Shown piece by piece: positions 48,608-60,719 of a stretch of DNA of 64,000 bases (positions are counted from its first letter, which is position 1; every line of letters begins with the position of its first letter). The position numbers and the translations under genes are program-made. Under the pieces are notes generated by a model. It ran no database searches. It had not been told where the DNA came from and saw only the letters and a program-made list of their open reading frames with translations. The DNA is from Eublepharis macularius (Eukaryota > Chordata > Lepidosauria > Squamata > Eublepharidae), in assembly GCF_028583425.1 (NCBI RefSeq), contig NC_072801.1, positions 61,147,766-61,211,765 on the forward strand. The letters are read 5' to 3'.

Positions 48608-48752
48608 ATTATTATTAACAACCCTGTGAAGTAGGATAGGCTGAGAGAGAGTGACTGGCCCAAGTTCACGCAGCAAGCTTCCATGGCAGAATGAGGATTT
48701 GAACCTGGCTCTCCCAGATCCTAATCTGACACTAACCACTACGCCATACTGA
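48608..48752 (-). repeat. tRNA-derived (MIR-like) SINE, minus strand
   Basis: The reverse complement reads GTTAGTGTCAGATTAGGATC..GGTTCAAATCCTCATTCTGCC and ends CACAGGGTTGTTAATAATAA, like the copy at 16905. Confidence 0.6.
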
Positions 48753-48959
48753 TGACCTTTTTTGTGTACTTGATGCCTTAAGAATATTTCCAAATTTTGT
48801 ACAGTGAGCCTTGCATGTGTAGATTGCCACACTGTTACCAACCAGGAAACCCATGTCAGGGCAAATGTATACAGGTATCCCCACACATGCATATCCCATA
48901 TCCAGGGATCATAGGACTGCATTATACATACTCATATCTATGGCTTACTATTCTTCCAG

Positions 48960-49985
48960 AAAAAGACAGATGAGGGGAGAATCAGAACATAAACAGATTA
49001 ATCTTTATTGACCTAGACAAATTTCAGAAAATGAAAGCAGAGAAAGAGAAGCAATACTAGAGGTATATGCAAATTCAAAACAGTTCTTAACGTGGAGATG
49101 CTTCTTAAAAGACCTTTCAAAACTCTCTGACAATGGCAATTTATTCAGTTCCAAAATATAGTAGGAATAATCAATCCCAAATTCATAGTGACCAGTCTAG
49201 TTTGGAGTTTGTTCAAAAGTGTGTGCCTCCTGGTGAGCCGGGTAGCCTGCCGGTGGCACCAACTTTGTTCAATAATTGATGGCTCAGAGGGTGAGAGGGC
49301 CTGGCAACCCTACAGCCTAATGAGGGTGTTTCCTGGCTACTGCCTCCTCAATGTTTTCTCCTCTGACTTGTTCAAGGATGTCAGGTTGGCATGGTTTCCA
49401 CTGCCAAGTCTGTGTCGCCCCCCCCTTGCGCCCAGGTCTCTCCCGGCTGTGCAGCCATTCCCTGAGCTCTGTCCAGCTGGGTATGCCTATTTTAGCTGAC
49501 TGTTGGGCTTGGCATCCCCAGGGCTTGAATGCCCACATCTCCTTTTGGCCAGGTTCAGTGTCTTCTAGCTTCTTCCAGGGCACCTAGTGCCCTCTGCCAC
49601 CAAGATCCAGGTTTAATAGTGCCTGGCAGGTTGACAACATCTGGTTGATGCAGTGCTCCCTTTGCCTGCACAGCTGTCAACCTTCAACACCACCTCAGCA
49701 TGGGCCATTGCATGTGATCCGTCTCTTAGTGGACTTGTTAACTGGCCCTGGCAGACAATACGACTAGCCTTTACTGCTCAGTCAGGTTTCAAGCTTGGGA
49801 CCAGCTAGCTGCAGAACAAACAGCGGGGGGGGGGGGGGTCGGGTTTCTGAGGGTGGTTGTATTCGCCTGTGTTGTGGAAATTGTTGCTCTGCAACCAGGG
49901 ACCAGTCCACTAGTTGCTGTTGGATTGCTGCCTGGGTTTGCCTCTTACCATAGGCATGTAAAGAGTGCAACCTCACTTGATCTTT
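48960..49985. other. Between B and D, no gene seen
   Basis: An AATAAA on the minus strand near 48998 might belong to a decayed LTR or LINE end. A G run at 49826-49838 is notable. No family is recognised. Confidence 0.3.
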
Positions 49986-50000
49986 CCCTAGTACTAAACT

Positions 50001-51499
50001 TTTTTTTTTTTATAAATTTTTTATTTTTCAATATCTAACATACAAAACTACTACATACATACATACCCTACAAAACAGTAACTACAAAAGACTACAATAG
50101 CACAAGGGATGGGAAGGAAAGGAGAAAAAAGAGAAAGGGAAGGGGGAGGGTGGAGAAAAAGGGGAAGGTAATCTACAAACACTAAACACTACGTTTCAAT
50201 GCTTTCCCTTCATACTGCCACAGTAAAAAAAATAGCTTAATAAGATAGTGACGGAGTGGTTGATCATACAAATTACAAATTACAGCTCAAATTAAATCTT
50301 TTTCCCTCCCCTGGGCCTCGGGCGCAATTCCCTCTGCACAGCTACCACCGGAGCGCTCATTGCCTCTTCCGAATTAATCTTGTAAGCTTTATCTTTATAA
50401 CTAAACCCGATTCCTTCCGAAAGTAGCCATTTGTACTTTATATCCCGTTCCCTCAAAAGAGCTGCCAACATCTTGTACTTAAATCTTTTCTTCTGCACTA
50501 GAAATGGAACGTCCTTCAATATCTTGACTTTATTTCCCAGAAAGTCCAATTCCGCGTTGTATGAATTATATAGGATACTGTCCCGGACCCTCCTAGATAA
50601 AAACTCGATAACAATCTCGCGAGGCAGCTGCCGCTTCGTTGCATATTTTGAAGATGCCCGACGGACTCCCAAAATGGCGCTTTTCACTTCTTCTTTAGTT
50701 GCCCTCGCGGGTGTCGCTAAAAGTTCCGAGGCGAGATCCCATAAATCCTCTTTTTCCTCCTCCTTAACATTCTGGAGACGCAAAATGGTTTGTGTTCGCT
50801 CCACTTGCAGTCCGATCAGCTGGTTTTCCACCAACTTTAATTCCCTGTTCGTTGCTCTCGTAAGTGACGCACTTTCCCGGGCAGACTTCTCTGCCCCCCC
50901 CCCGCTGCTTCTTTAATGGCTTTCACATCACTTTCAATTAAGCCCACCCTTTGATCTGTTTCATTCAGCTTGTCAACAAAGGGTTTTATGGCTTCCATAA
51001 CCGCTCTTTTAACCAGTTCTTCAAGCGTCTCGCCCCTCTGCAAGGCCGCCGTAACTGACTTGCCAAGAGAAGGACTCTGCTTTCTTGCTGCCATTTTAGG
51101 GGGGGGGGGAACCGCCAATCTTCCGAGACTCTATGAGGGGGGAAAAATCCAAGTCTTCTAACCTTCAGACCCCACCACTCCTCACAGCGCTTGTAGTAAC
51201 AGAAGGGATTCGCTTACTTCCAGGCTTTTCGCCTAATCCTGCTCCTTGCCGTTTTCAATAGCCCGGCAGCACACTGGGTGCCGCGCTCATCTGCCGGCCT
51301 CCATAGGGACAAACGGGCAATTTACCCCCTGCCTCAATCTGTCAGAGGGCTCTTCCCGGCGCGTCCCGGACTCAGACTCCCTGCCTGAGAGTCTGGGGGC
51401 TAACCTTTGCAGATCAGCCGCCTGGCCAGGCGGCTCGGCCGCTTCCTCTCAGACCTGCCGAGAGGAGCGTCCGACATGGCTGCGAAAACGAAACCGACT
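50001..51499 (-). mobile_element. HAL1-like L1: 5' UTR and ORF1 only
   Basis: A 1499-bp insertion with a poly-A tail at the left (TTTTTTTTTTTATAAA on plus) and a perfect 15-bp target duplication CCCTAGTACTAAACT at 49986-50000 and 51500-51514. On the minus strand it has about 380 bp of 5' UTR, ORF1 (51118-50292) and about 290 bp of 3' UTR with a pyrimidine-rich stretch. There is no ORF2, so it must have been moved by an L1 in trans. The intact duplication points to a young insertion. Confidence 0.85.
50292..51118 (-). CDS. L1/HAL1 ORF1 protein (RNA-binding chaperone), one frameshift
   Basis: The first part (51118-50837) starts MAVPPPPKMAARKQSPSLG and has a coiled-coil stretch (KLNETDQRVGLIESDVKAI). 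The second (50834-50292) has LRLQNVKEEEKEDLWDLASE, IVIEFLSRRVRDSIL and FKYKMLAALLRERDIKYKWL, matching the RRM and C-terminal domains of L1 ORF1p. The two parts are in different frames; the change lies at or near a C run on plus at about 50896-50905. ORF1p binds L1 RNA as a trimer in the cytoplasm. Confidence 0.75.
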
Positions 51500-51534
51500 C
51501 CCTAGTACTAAACTGATGTCTCTGCTAAGAATAA

Positions 51535-52329
51535 TGTGCCAGCAGCAAGAAGGTCTTAAGCAAGACTGGAAGTTTTTTATTTATAAAGGCATAATAATAA
51601 TTTAAAAAAACAGTTGGGCAAGGCACCAGACTTGGGCCCAGCCTACTGACCACTAGAGCACTATAGAGATAGATACAGAATACAAGTTAGCATGCAAGGT
51701 ACAACAATATTATAACTACAGAAAAAAAACCCTTCCCTCCCCCCATTCCAGAGCTCTGGGACCCTCCCATTGCACAGCCGCAAAGCTAAAGCTAGCCTTT
51801 GTGTGTTGGCAAGTGAAGGGTACCGAGTTCTTGTTTTGTCCCTCTTTTATAGGGAAATATCAAAGACTTGCTTCAGTAACATCTTAATCAATTACATTGT
51901 CTTTGTTCTTGAAGGACAGTTCCGTTGAGGGTCTTTCATGTAAACACAAGTCTACACATCCTTTACCTCTATGATAGACTGCATCTTTGATATGCATTTG
52001 TAATTTGCAAGGGAATGTTCGCACCACACTAGTGGTTTAGGATACCCTGTTCTTCCCAGAGATAAGCTGTTTGCTGTTTGCCCTAGCCCTCATTACCTCT
52101 GATCTTTTGGTGTTTATACCAAAAGACTCGAAAAGGTCTCAAACAATTAACTTTTATGGCCTTACCTATTCCCTGTCTCAGAGGGTGAGATCTTCCCAGA
52201 AAATGCAGCTTTATTCTGCAGGGACAGAGAGAGTTTTTGGAAGATTTCTTTTTCCCAACCTATAGCTGGTTTTCTATTTCTAACATAGGCCAAAAAGGCT
52301 GGTTCTGACCCACTTAACAAATTCTGACA
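51535..52329 (-). repeat. Possible solo LTR
   Basis: On the minus strand the block starts TGTCAGAATTTGTTAAGTGG, has CCCTATAAAAGAGGGACAAA (TATA-like) in the middle and AATAAA shortly before its end at TGGCACA. The order fits U3-R-U5 of an LTR. No target duplication was found, so ends are tentative. Confidence 0.4.
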
Positions 52330-53395
52330 ACAGCCTGATGGATGGATTATTCAGGTTAGGTATCTGTGCATCCTTGCTTCGAGTGCCTCCTAGTACTGCT
52401 AGCTGTGTCCACTCAGCTGGTGCCACCTGGGGTTGAAAAGTAATTGACTGCTAACAAGTTGTTTCTTAGTGCAGTATGTAGCAGGATTTGGAAACTGCTC
52501 CATGGACCCTGAGGAACTGGTTCTTCGATGCCTCCCCCCCACCCCGATGGAGTCACAGCCAGGACCTGCATCTAGTAAACGGGGGGATTTGTGGCTGCTC
52601 GAGAGTTCAAAGGGATTCCTTGGCTTGATTGAACCCTTCACTCTTCTAGCCCTCTCAGCTTCTAGTTTGGACCTCAATTAGACCTGGTGCAACCAGACAT
52701 GTTCTGGTCTCACTGGGGGAAATGGGGCTTTGGCCCCAACACCAAGAAGGCTCGCCTGGCTCTGGTTCCCCTTTGGGCGGGACCTGTGGCACAGCCTCAA
52801 GCACGGTCCCAGGGGCTAAGAGGAGGTAGTGCCTGGGGAGTATGAGGCCAGCCACGGACCATCCAGTTGGGGCTCTAGTCTGCAATCCCCCTCTAAAGCC
52901 TGAGGAAAGTGGAAGAGTTAAATCCTCCTCTTCTAACACGACCCACTACAACCACCGCCGCCCCACCCCCAGCACTCTTTAAACTGCAGGGGGAAAAGTC
53001 AGCCTCTGTCAAATGCCCATTTCAACATAAAAGGTTCACCATGCCACCAAAACTAGGCCAGTTTGGGACCCCCCACCCCCAATGACCTTCCGGAAGCTTT
53101 TCCAGATGGCTGGTACCATTGCTGAAAAGCAACTTTTTCAACCATAGCACATCCCTCTGTCTAGAGCATTTTTGCCCCACCTTTCCTCTCAGGGACTCTG
53201 GGGTGCAAAATGTCTGTTTTCATCACACAATACAAAAGTTAATGTTGGAGCCTTTGTTTACAATTTCCATGCTTTATGAAGAATTAGTGAATTTGCGGGA
53301 GCTTTTGCCATTCTCTTAAACTTCTGCCTTATTGTTTTAAAATAGATGTATTGATGCCCATGGTACGCACACATATCAGTCTTGCCTCTGGTAAA
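52330..53395. other. Centre between B and D, no gene seen
   Basis: A GC-rich stretch (52480-52960) is open on both strands, without motifs. This is the spacer between the arms of the inverted duplication. Confidence 0.3.
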
Positions 53396-54653
53396 TAGAA
53401 TTTGCAGAGATTTGATTAAAGTGTCTCACTGGTGATGGAAATTGTCATCTAGTTCTGGTTTCGGGTAGTTCTGCAGAAAAGTCTAGAAGTTTCCTTAATC
53501 TACCAACAGGATTTCTTGCCTCAGCAAAGGGAAGTGTGCTACATGAGCTATTTCGTGTGTTCAACACATCTTTTGCTGAGGAAGAAGTTCCTGCTGGCAG
53601 ATTAAGGAACCTTCTAGGTCACTCTCATGCAATACCGTAATCGAGAGCCTCCTGCCACATATTCAGAAATAAGGGCTCTGTCACTGCATGTGGAGAGGAG
53701 CTGAGATGAAGACGTTGCTATCAGATGGGGAGAGGAGGTGCCAGAGCCACAGAATTTGGCTTCTTGCTGAGTGAGATTTGCAGAAAAGCAAGGACTGGAT
53801 TTCCTAAGTGAGGTGTCTAGTTGTAGGATGTGAACACAAGATGAGAAAATGCCATGGCGAAGCCAGCTGTATGGATAATACATTGTCAAATCTAGAACTA
53901 TCTAGTTCAGATGATGAATTTGCATAGCTCATAATGTTTCAATGTATTTGGACTTGAGCATCATTTCCCTGACAGCATGGAATGTAAAGGGAACTTCTTC
54001 ACAAGTACATAACGTACTTAGAATTTCTATCTATTTTTGACAAAGTCCAGGGCACAAATCATAGCGTAGGCAGTAGGATGCATGCAGCCCTGTGTCTCCA
54101 ATGGTCTGTGGTCTGTGGAAGCCCTACAAGTAAGAGTTCTTGGGAGGGGTGTACATTCTTCCCAGAAGTTTCAGGGTTAAATGCAAATTAATTGATTAAT
54201 TAATATTTCAGAAATGAAGAAGTGGCAAGAATACCCGGAACAGGCACTAGGTAAAGTGAGTTAGATGCTGGAACCCTCGTGACTCCCCAAAGCACAAGAC
54301 TGGGTTCTTGGGGGACCAGCACGGAAAACTCTTTGAAGATCTTATTGAAGATTTCAGAAGAAGCAAGGAGGAGGTCTCTTGTGAGTAGGGAATGCACAAG
54401 TAAACAGAGCATGAAAAGATTTTTTTTAATGCAGAGCAGAAATTGTGTGAGGATTAGAGGAAGGTGGAATGGAAGGGCAATGTGTAGAAGAAAGGGACTT
54501 CTATTCTTCGAGGACTTATGCCAATCTCCTTCCAAATACAACAAACAGTGAGATGCCTTCCAGAAAGATGCCCGAGAATGAGACTCCACCTGGGATTTTC
54601 TACATAGACAAAAAAATGTGGTGTACCATTAAGCTGTGACGCCTTGCTGATCT
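53396..54653 (-). other. 3' flank of gene D, D arm of the inverted duplication
   Basis: Matches in reverse the flank of gene B (44483-44740, 46190-46865 and 47360-47630), without the insertions found there. It may hold the 3' UTR of gene D. Confidence 0.55.
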
Positions 54654-54850
54654 TTAGGAAACTAACTTGGGTTCATTCCTGGATTTGAAAGGAAAGTGAC
54701 AGAGAGCGGGAATGGGAGAGAGTTGGGCCTCATGGTGTTCCTTCCAGAGGTGATGGTCTGCAATTATGATATACGCAAGCAGAAGAAGCACCAGACCTCC
54801 GATGGCAAAGCGTGCATAGGCGGCAGACTCTGAGATGAGATCATTGGGAT
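54654..54850 (-). CDS. Gene D last exon: stalk, transmembrane segment and tail
   Basis: The acceptor is CCCTGTACAG. It encodes DPNDLISESAAYARF, the hydrophobic run and a tail of about 30 residues (HHLWKEHHEAQLSPIPALC and on). The arginine stands at the outer membrane edge. No ITIM. Confidence 0.88.
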
Positions 54851-55840
54851 CTGTACAGGGAGGGAAAGGAGACAGGTGTTTAGTTTGGTTTGTATTACCA
54901 TGAGCATTGGTTCTCACTATGCGATAAACCTATGCCTAACCCTAGACAATACCACAACACCCTGTGACTAGGCAGGATGGAGGATGGGGGGCTAGATCTC
55001 AGCTAGACCAGGGGCATCTTGGCACAGCACCAGGCAGAGAAAACTCATAAGAGGGGAACTGACCTCACAGGTGTGACATACAGCACAAAACCCTGTCATT
55101 CTGCTCTCTAAACTGAATGGACAAGGTGGACCCTTGTTTATTCGTTTGCTTATTAAAACATTTATGCCCCACCTTTCCAAGTGATCCACCAATCCCTGCA
55201 TGTGGAGCATTGTAACAGATCCACCACCACCCCTGCAGGACACACATACTGTAGATTACAGATTACAGAGAAAGTTGGGTAAACACCAGATACCCCACCT
55301 GATACCCGTAGTTCCAGGGAGTCACTGTGTGGTGAGAACACAAAAGGCCTTTCAGAAAATACGTAGCTGCAGCTATAGTTCCCTTGGTGCTCCCAGCTGA
55401 CGTTGGTAATGGAAAATTCACCCTTATCCCAGTCAGACTCCATTGAGTAGTTTAGCATTGGCTCTCCAGCCTCATGTAGATAGAACTTTGCAGGTCCATA
55501 GTTAATTTCACAAGAGATTTTGACTTGCCCCCCACGGGCAACCAACCCACCAGGTCTGACAGAGATGACAGGTCTGGGGATGCTGGGATCTGTGGAGGAA
55601 AGGAAACAGGAAGTCAGATGCCAAATACCACCTCAATGCTAGGCTCAATCCATAGTCAGATAAGAGGGAAATGGATCATGTCAGATGATGTGCCTACCAC
55701 CTCTCCTGTAAAGCCTTATGTTCTCTCTCGACAGAAGAATACAGAGGCACTTCTTACCATAGCTGCATACTTTTTGTCACTGCATGAGACAATTTGACCT
55801 GTATTGGAGACTCCCTACAATTCAAGGGTGTGTGTTGGTA

Positions 55841-55915
<75 letters not shown>

Positions 55916-57773
55916 AGTGTTTTCTCAGTCAAAATTATATTGAAAGTTTACATCGGGACCACAAAGCGTAGCATCCAGACAAGAATAAAAGAACATGAAA
56001 GACACTGCAGACTTGGACAACCTGAAAAATCAGCAGTGACTGAACATAGCCTAACTCAAACAGGGCACAGTATCTTATTCCAGGACACCAAAATACTGGA
56101 CAACACTTCCAACTACTTTGTCAGACTGCACAGGGAAGCCATTGAAATTCACAAGCATAAGCAAAACTTCAACAGGAAAGAAGAAACCTTAAGAATGAAC
56201 AAAGCATGGTTTCCAGTTCTGAAAAACACCAGGCTAACAAAACACTCTATACCCAACAATAGCCCTGCAGAGAAGATTAGCACATCAAGTACCAATCCAT
56301 ATGCAAAAGAACCTCCTCAGGATACAGTGAAGCCTCCCGCCATTAGCATTCCACACCCTGGGAAACTCTTACAGGATGACTCAGCTCAACCCCACCCCTC
56401 CTGAGTAGATATAAATGACCTGCCAACATCTTTTCCACACTGTGACACTGAGAGATCTCTGTCTTTTGGTGCTACACCTCTGAAGATGCCAGCCACAGCT
56501 GCTGGCAAAACGTCAGGAACTACAATGTCAAGACCACGGCAATACAGCCCGGAAAACCCACAACAACCATCACTTATGCATCTGTTGCAAAGTCTCTGGA
56601 CAATGTCTGCTGAAATCACAAATGTCAAATTTCCAGTCCAGTTTCCAGGACCCTTCATAATGTTACCCATTAATGGTAAAATCCAAGTAATGTATGCAAA
56701 CTAGCACAAATTATAAAAATGGTCTTAATTTGCATGGTTTTTTATGCTGCAGCATCCAGTGCATAGCAACTGGCAATGTTAGCCGCACATCTGACTGCTG
56801 AAATTTCACCAGCATTGCTCACATACATTGCAGGATTAAGGAGTCCAGACATGCTTCTTCTCAAAATGAATGCTGATTTCATTCTGCATCCCACACCATA
56901 TTTCCCCTTTGGCTCTTACAGCATCACTTAGGGAAAGGGGCCCCATCATGCTCGTTGATCTCAGCCCAGAGAGCACAGTCCATGACATGGGAAAGGTATT
57001 TACAGGCCAGAAGATCTTTTCCTTTTCTGACTATTGTACGGAATGACCTCCTAATGAATATTCTATATAGGGAACTGTTCCCTATATTTCTGGCAACAGT
57101 CTGAGTCTCTCTACATGAGACTTTTTATACAAGGATGCTCAAGTGAAGGGAGACACAATGTTAGCCAGGAAGCATAGTTTTTAAAGACAGAGCCTCCTGA
57201 AGGGGAGATGAAATTGACAGAGCCTTTGGGGGGGGGGGTGAAGATGAACTAAATAAACCCTCTGAGGAGCGATCTCTGCCTGCTCTGTCTTTTAAAATTA
57301 CCTTCTTGAAGAGGGGTGAAATTGACAGAGTCTTCAGCTCTGTCATTTTAAACTTTGCTTCCTGGATAACATTACGTCTCCCTTCACATGAGCGACTTTG
57401 TGTAAGAGGTCTCGTGTAGAGAGACTTTAAGTCGAGCTGATTCCCAACTCTGTAAGACTGAGGGATGCTTCCTTAGACCCCTCACCTAACACCAAGAGCT
57501 CCACATTCCTGCTGGTCTCTGAGGCCTTAAAAAGTTTTGGTGGTTGGTAGCTGCAGCTGTAGTTCCCTCCATGATCCAGGCTCACATTGCTGATCCAGAA
57601 CACGGCTGTGCCCCCACTTGGCTCTGCTGATTGTGATGCCTTCTTCTCTCCAGCCTTCCAGAGAAAGGATGTGTTGTTGAGACCCTCTGTCCAGCAATGG
57701 ATGGTGATATTGCTTCCCAGGACTGCCACAGCACTAGGACTCAGGGAGATATTGGGCCTTGGAAGCTCAGGAT
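54654..57773 (-). CDS. Gene D: leukocyte Ig-like receptor, 3' three exons (partial)
   Basis: Exons on the minus strand: 57773-57486 (D4), 55589-55299 (D5), 54850-54654 (membrane exon), all with AG/GT borders and phase 1. D4 begins DPELPRPNISLSP, D5 begins DPSIPRPVISVRP. The membrane exon has SESAAYAR followed by FAIGGLVLLLLAYIIIAD, the same as gene B, so an activating, FcR-gamma-type partner is inferred. The tail is longer than that of B and ends NEPKLVS after a small indel. Exons for the leader and D1-D3 are expected beyond 64000, past an hAT insertion. All three exons are open. It is tail-to-tail with gene B. Confidence 0.85.
55299..55589 (-). CDS. Gene D Ig domain D5
   Basis: This 291-nt, phase 1-1 exon has VKISCEINYGPAKFYLHE and HQGNYSCSYVF and ends LELRVSG. 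The donor is GTGGGG, like the weak donor GTGTGG of its gene B partner. Confidence 0.9.
55838..55914. repeat. (TG)n(AG)n microsatellite
   Basis: The inverted partner of the run at 43576-43643, in the same intron of gene D. Confidence 0.95.
55941..56575 (+). mobile_element. Penelope-like element, 5'-truncated, with GIY-YIG domain
   Basis: The frame 55940-56404 encodes VYIGTTKRSIQTRIKEHERH, FQDTKILDNTSNYFVRLHRE and NKAWFPVL, the GIY-YIG endonuclease end of a Penelope polyprotein. The terminal sequence GATGCCAGCCACAGCTGCTG..CAATACAGCCCGGAAAACCC follows. The reverse transcriptase is missing. It lies in the D4-D5 intron of gene D in the opposite direction, and gene B has no copy here. Confidence 0.85.
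56576..57485. other. D4-D5 intron of gene D
   Basis: Positions 56580-56755 match 2950-3125 near gene A. Positions 56920-57040 match the intron of gene B after D4. Near 57170-57380 short units with ACAGAGC/GACAGAG recur. No gene. Confidence 0.45.
57486..57773 (-). CDS. Gene D Ig domain D4
   Basis: This 288-nt, phase 1-1 exon has ITIHCWTEGLNNTSFLWK and HGGNYSCSYQPPKLF and ends VELLVLG. The acceptor is TGCTCACAG and the donor GTGAGG. Closest to the D4 exons of A and B. Confidence 0.9.
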
Positions 57774-58733
57774 CTGTGAGCAGAAGGAATGTTGTTATCT
57801 GGGGTCAAACTCCAGCTGAGCACCATGGATTACACCATCTTGCAAGCAGAAATGGGATTATTACCAGCTCAATTTTCTGAATGTGGAAATAATTGGCATA
57901 CTGGACAACTGTCATTGCAGCCAGCCCTGCACCACAAAAATTCACACACACAACAGAGCAATGCTTGTAGAGTTCTTCCCACTCCAGTTTTTCTTTTCCT
58001 TGCCCAGCTAGAGCTAAACCACAGGGATGGGAACATAAGGAGAATGTCGCTGGATCAGGCCAAGGCTCCCTCAATCAAGTTTCCCTCCAGATGCATCTAA
58101 GAATTTCATATATAGAGCAGCTCAGTGGGTGTTCGAGAGAAGACTGCCTCTTTACTTGGAAGTTGTTTCGAGTCTATTAGTTCTATTTGTAATATATAGA
58201 CATTGGTAGATTTTAATTTTGCTCATCTGCTTTTAATGGATAGTTGCTTTTAATGGGTAGTTAACGGATAGTCAATTCATTATTTTTATTTCTTTCTGTG
58301 TTTAAACAATTAAATCCCATTTTCTCAAAAAAATCCCATTTTCTCAAAAATTTATCCATCACCCAACAGGTGATTGATAAACACAGTGCAGTGCACTCCA
58401 AATGAAGAGTCAATAATGTCACAGTGAGAAACACAAGAGCAACAGTATGCAGCACCCTGCAAAACACAACTTTCAGAATGCCTGTGGAAGGACATCAGTG
58501 GGGGCCTTTGTGCAATTCCTCAGATGGAGGATCTCACAGAACAGAAGGTGTGATGGAGAAAGCAGTAGAACTGGCAGAAGCTGTCCTCCTCTGCCCAATG
58601 GAGGGGATGGTAAAGCCCGATGAACAAACCTCACGAAGCATGTGGGTTCGCCTCATGCAGAGATGATCCTTCACATATAAGTGGCATTGAGTCCTAACTC
58701 CTGAGCCTCAGGGGTGTAAAGAAGCTTCCTCAT
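57774..58733. other. Intron upstream of D4 in gene D
   Basis: Matches 42184-42740 and 25190-25478 of gene B in reverse, and 15176-15720 directly. TCCCATTTTCTCAAAAA is doubled at about 58315-58350. No exon. Confidence 0.5.
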
Positions 58734-58879
58734 TAGAGGGGGGACGAACCGAAAAAAAAATGAACTGGGCAATTCGTGGTTTGTCACATTTCACGAACCC
58801 CGATTCACAAACTTTCATGAACTTGACCTAATTCATGAACCGGTTCATCGGTTCATAGTTTGTGATGGCCCCCTACACA

Positions 58880-60700
58880 CCAAACTAGATGCCAAACTCA
58901 CAAAGAGTCCTCAGTAGGCACTCCTCCAGCCACCCTTGAAATTTGGTGAAGATTGCATTTGGATCTCTGAGTTATAGACCCCCAAAGCAGGTGCCCCCAG
59001 GAAAGTCCCATTAAATATAATGGGAGCCATGAATGCCAATTGACTTATATTGGCGCCATTACAATACATTGCAGGCAGCACCAAAAAGTTACGGGATGGA
59101 GTTACAGAATCTGCGTCTCAAAACAGAATGACGCCCCCCCCAGACGTGGATTATGAGGTGGCCGCCCCCTCCTCGCAGGTGCAGGAGGCAGTCAGGGGCC
59201 CACCACCCTTCCTTCCCTCAGGGGTGACAGACTCCTGCTATGGGGGTGGCCGCCCCTTTCTCATGGGTCCAGGAGGTGATCAGGGGCCTGCTGCCCTTTC
59301 TTCCCCTGGGGGCAAAAGTCTCCTATTGTGGTGGGTAGCCTCCAACACCCGTGTTGTGCCTGGGGAGAGGTCACCTCGAAGGTAAGGTGGGTTTTGTTGG
59401 TGGCCGCCCCCTCCTCACCAGTCCAGGAGGTGGTCAGGGGACTGCCACCCTTTCTTCCTCCGGGAGCGACCGACTCTTGTCGTGGGGGTGTGTGGCCCCC
59501 AACAACTCTGTTGTGCCTGGGGTGGCCACCTCGAAGGTAAGGTGGGTTTTGTCAATGGCCACCCCTCCTAGCAGCCCTGGGAGGTGGTCAATGGACTGTA
59601 CTGCCTCCCTTCTGTCCCCTGTGGGTCATGATCTCCAGGGCTGACGGGTGGCCCGCAGCACCCACCTTGTGCCTGATGGACGGCTACTGCATCTGGAACA
59701 TGAGTTTTGTTGGTGGCTGCCCCTCCTCATGGGCCCAGGAAGCAGTCAACAGGGACTCCCCAGGGTCATGGAAGGTAAGACTAGATACCCTGGATGGGGA
59801 GCGGTAGTGCCGAACTTTGGGTCGTAATTCAGTTTGTGCCCACCATGAAAGCAATGCACAGATGCCCTCCCTGATGTCGGGGAGGGTGAGACTAAGTCCT
59901 CAGGATGTCCAGTGGTGAGCTCCCCAGGACAGGAAAGCAACACACAGATGCCCTCCCTGGGGCGCGGAGGAAGCGGCCTGACCCCAGGGCCCCCAGGGCC
60001 AAGGTGGTCCCTGCTGGGGCCATGACGACTTACCCCCAGTATCTGGAGGCTGCACCACTACCGCCAGTTGACCAGTCTCAGGCAGCACAACCCCTTCGAC
60101 ACCGTTGGGGTGGCTGTGAGAGAAGGCCAAGTGACTTGTGTCAGGCTCCTGGCAGGGTTCATTGGAACCTGGGGGTGGCATGCCCTCCAGGTTGGCCTGG
60201 GCAGTAGCTAGAGCTCAAGGAAAGACTCTGATATGGTGGGAGGAGGGTGTGGGAGACAGTGTCACTCCCTCTCTCTCTGACCTTGTCATGCTTTCTCATC
60301 TCTCAAACTCACTTGCTCACTCCCAACTACTCATCACCAACTCCTTGTCCCTGCCCACCTTTATAGGCCCCCTTGGCACCCTCCCCCAGTCAAGGAGATG
60401 TTCTTGGGGACACAGGAATATTCTTCTAAAGGAGAGGAGGATAGAGACAATCTATGAGAGGAGGTTAATCTTGAGGGGGAGAAGATGTTCTTTGGGGAGA
60501 TAGGATATTCTTGGACAGGAAAGGACAGAGGCAATCTAAGAGGGGAGGTTAATCCTGGGGGGAAGGAGATCTTGGGGGGGGCAGCATTGCATTCCATAAT
60601 GAGGAGCCCCTGAGCCTGGCAGTCACACAGATGCGGGGATGGGGTCAGAGCCATGATACCCCCAGACAGCTGTTGGTGAGGGGTCCAAGGTTAATTTCCA
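58880..60700. other. hAT interior, left part, no gene seen
   Basis: GC-rich stretches with GTCAGGGGCC and CCTCGAAGGTAAGGTGGGTTTTGT repeated at 59372-59395 and 59530-59553, which suggests three diverged units of about 150 bp (59150-59620). The rest has no recognisable coding. Confidence 0.4.
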
Positions 60701-60719
60701 GTTTGGGGGAATCTGGACC

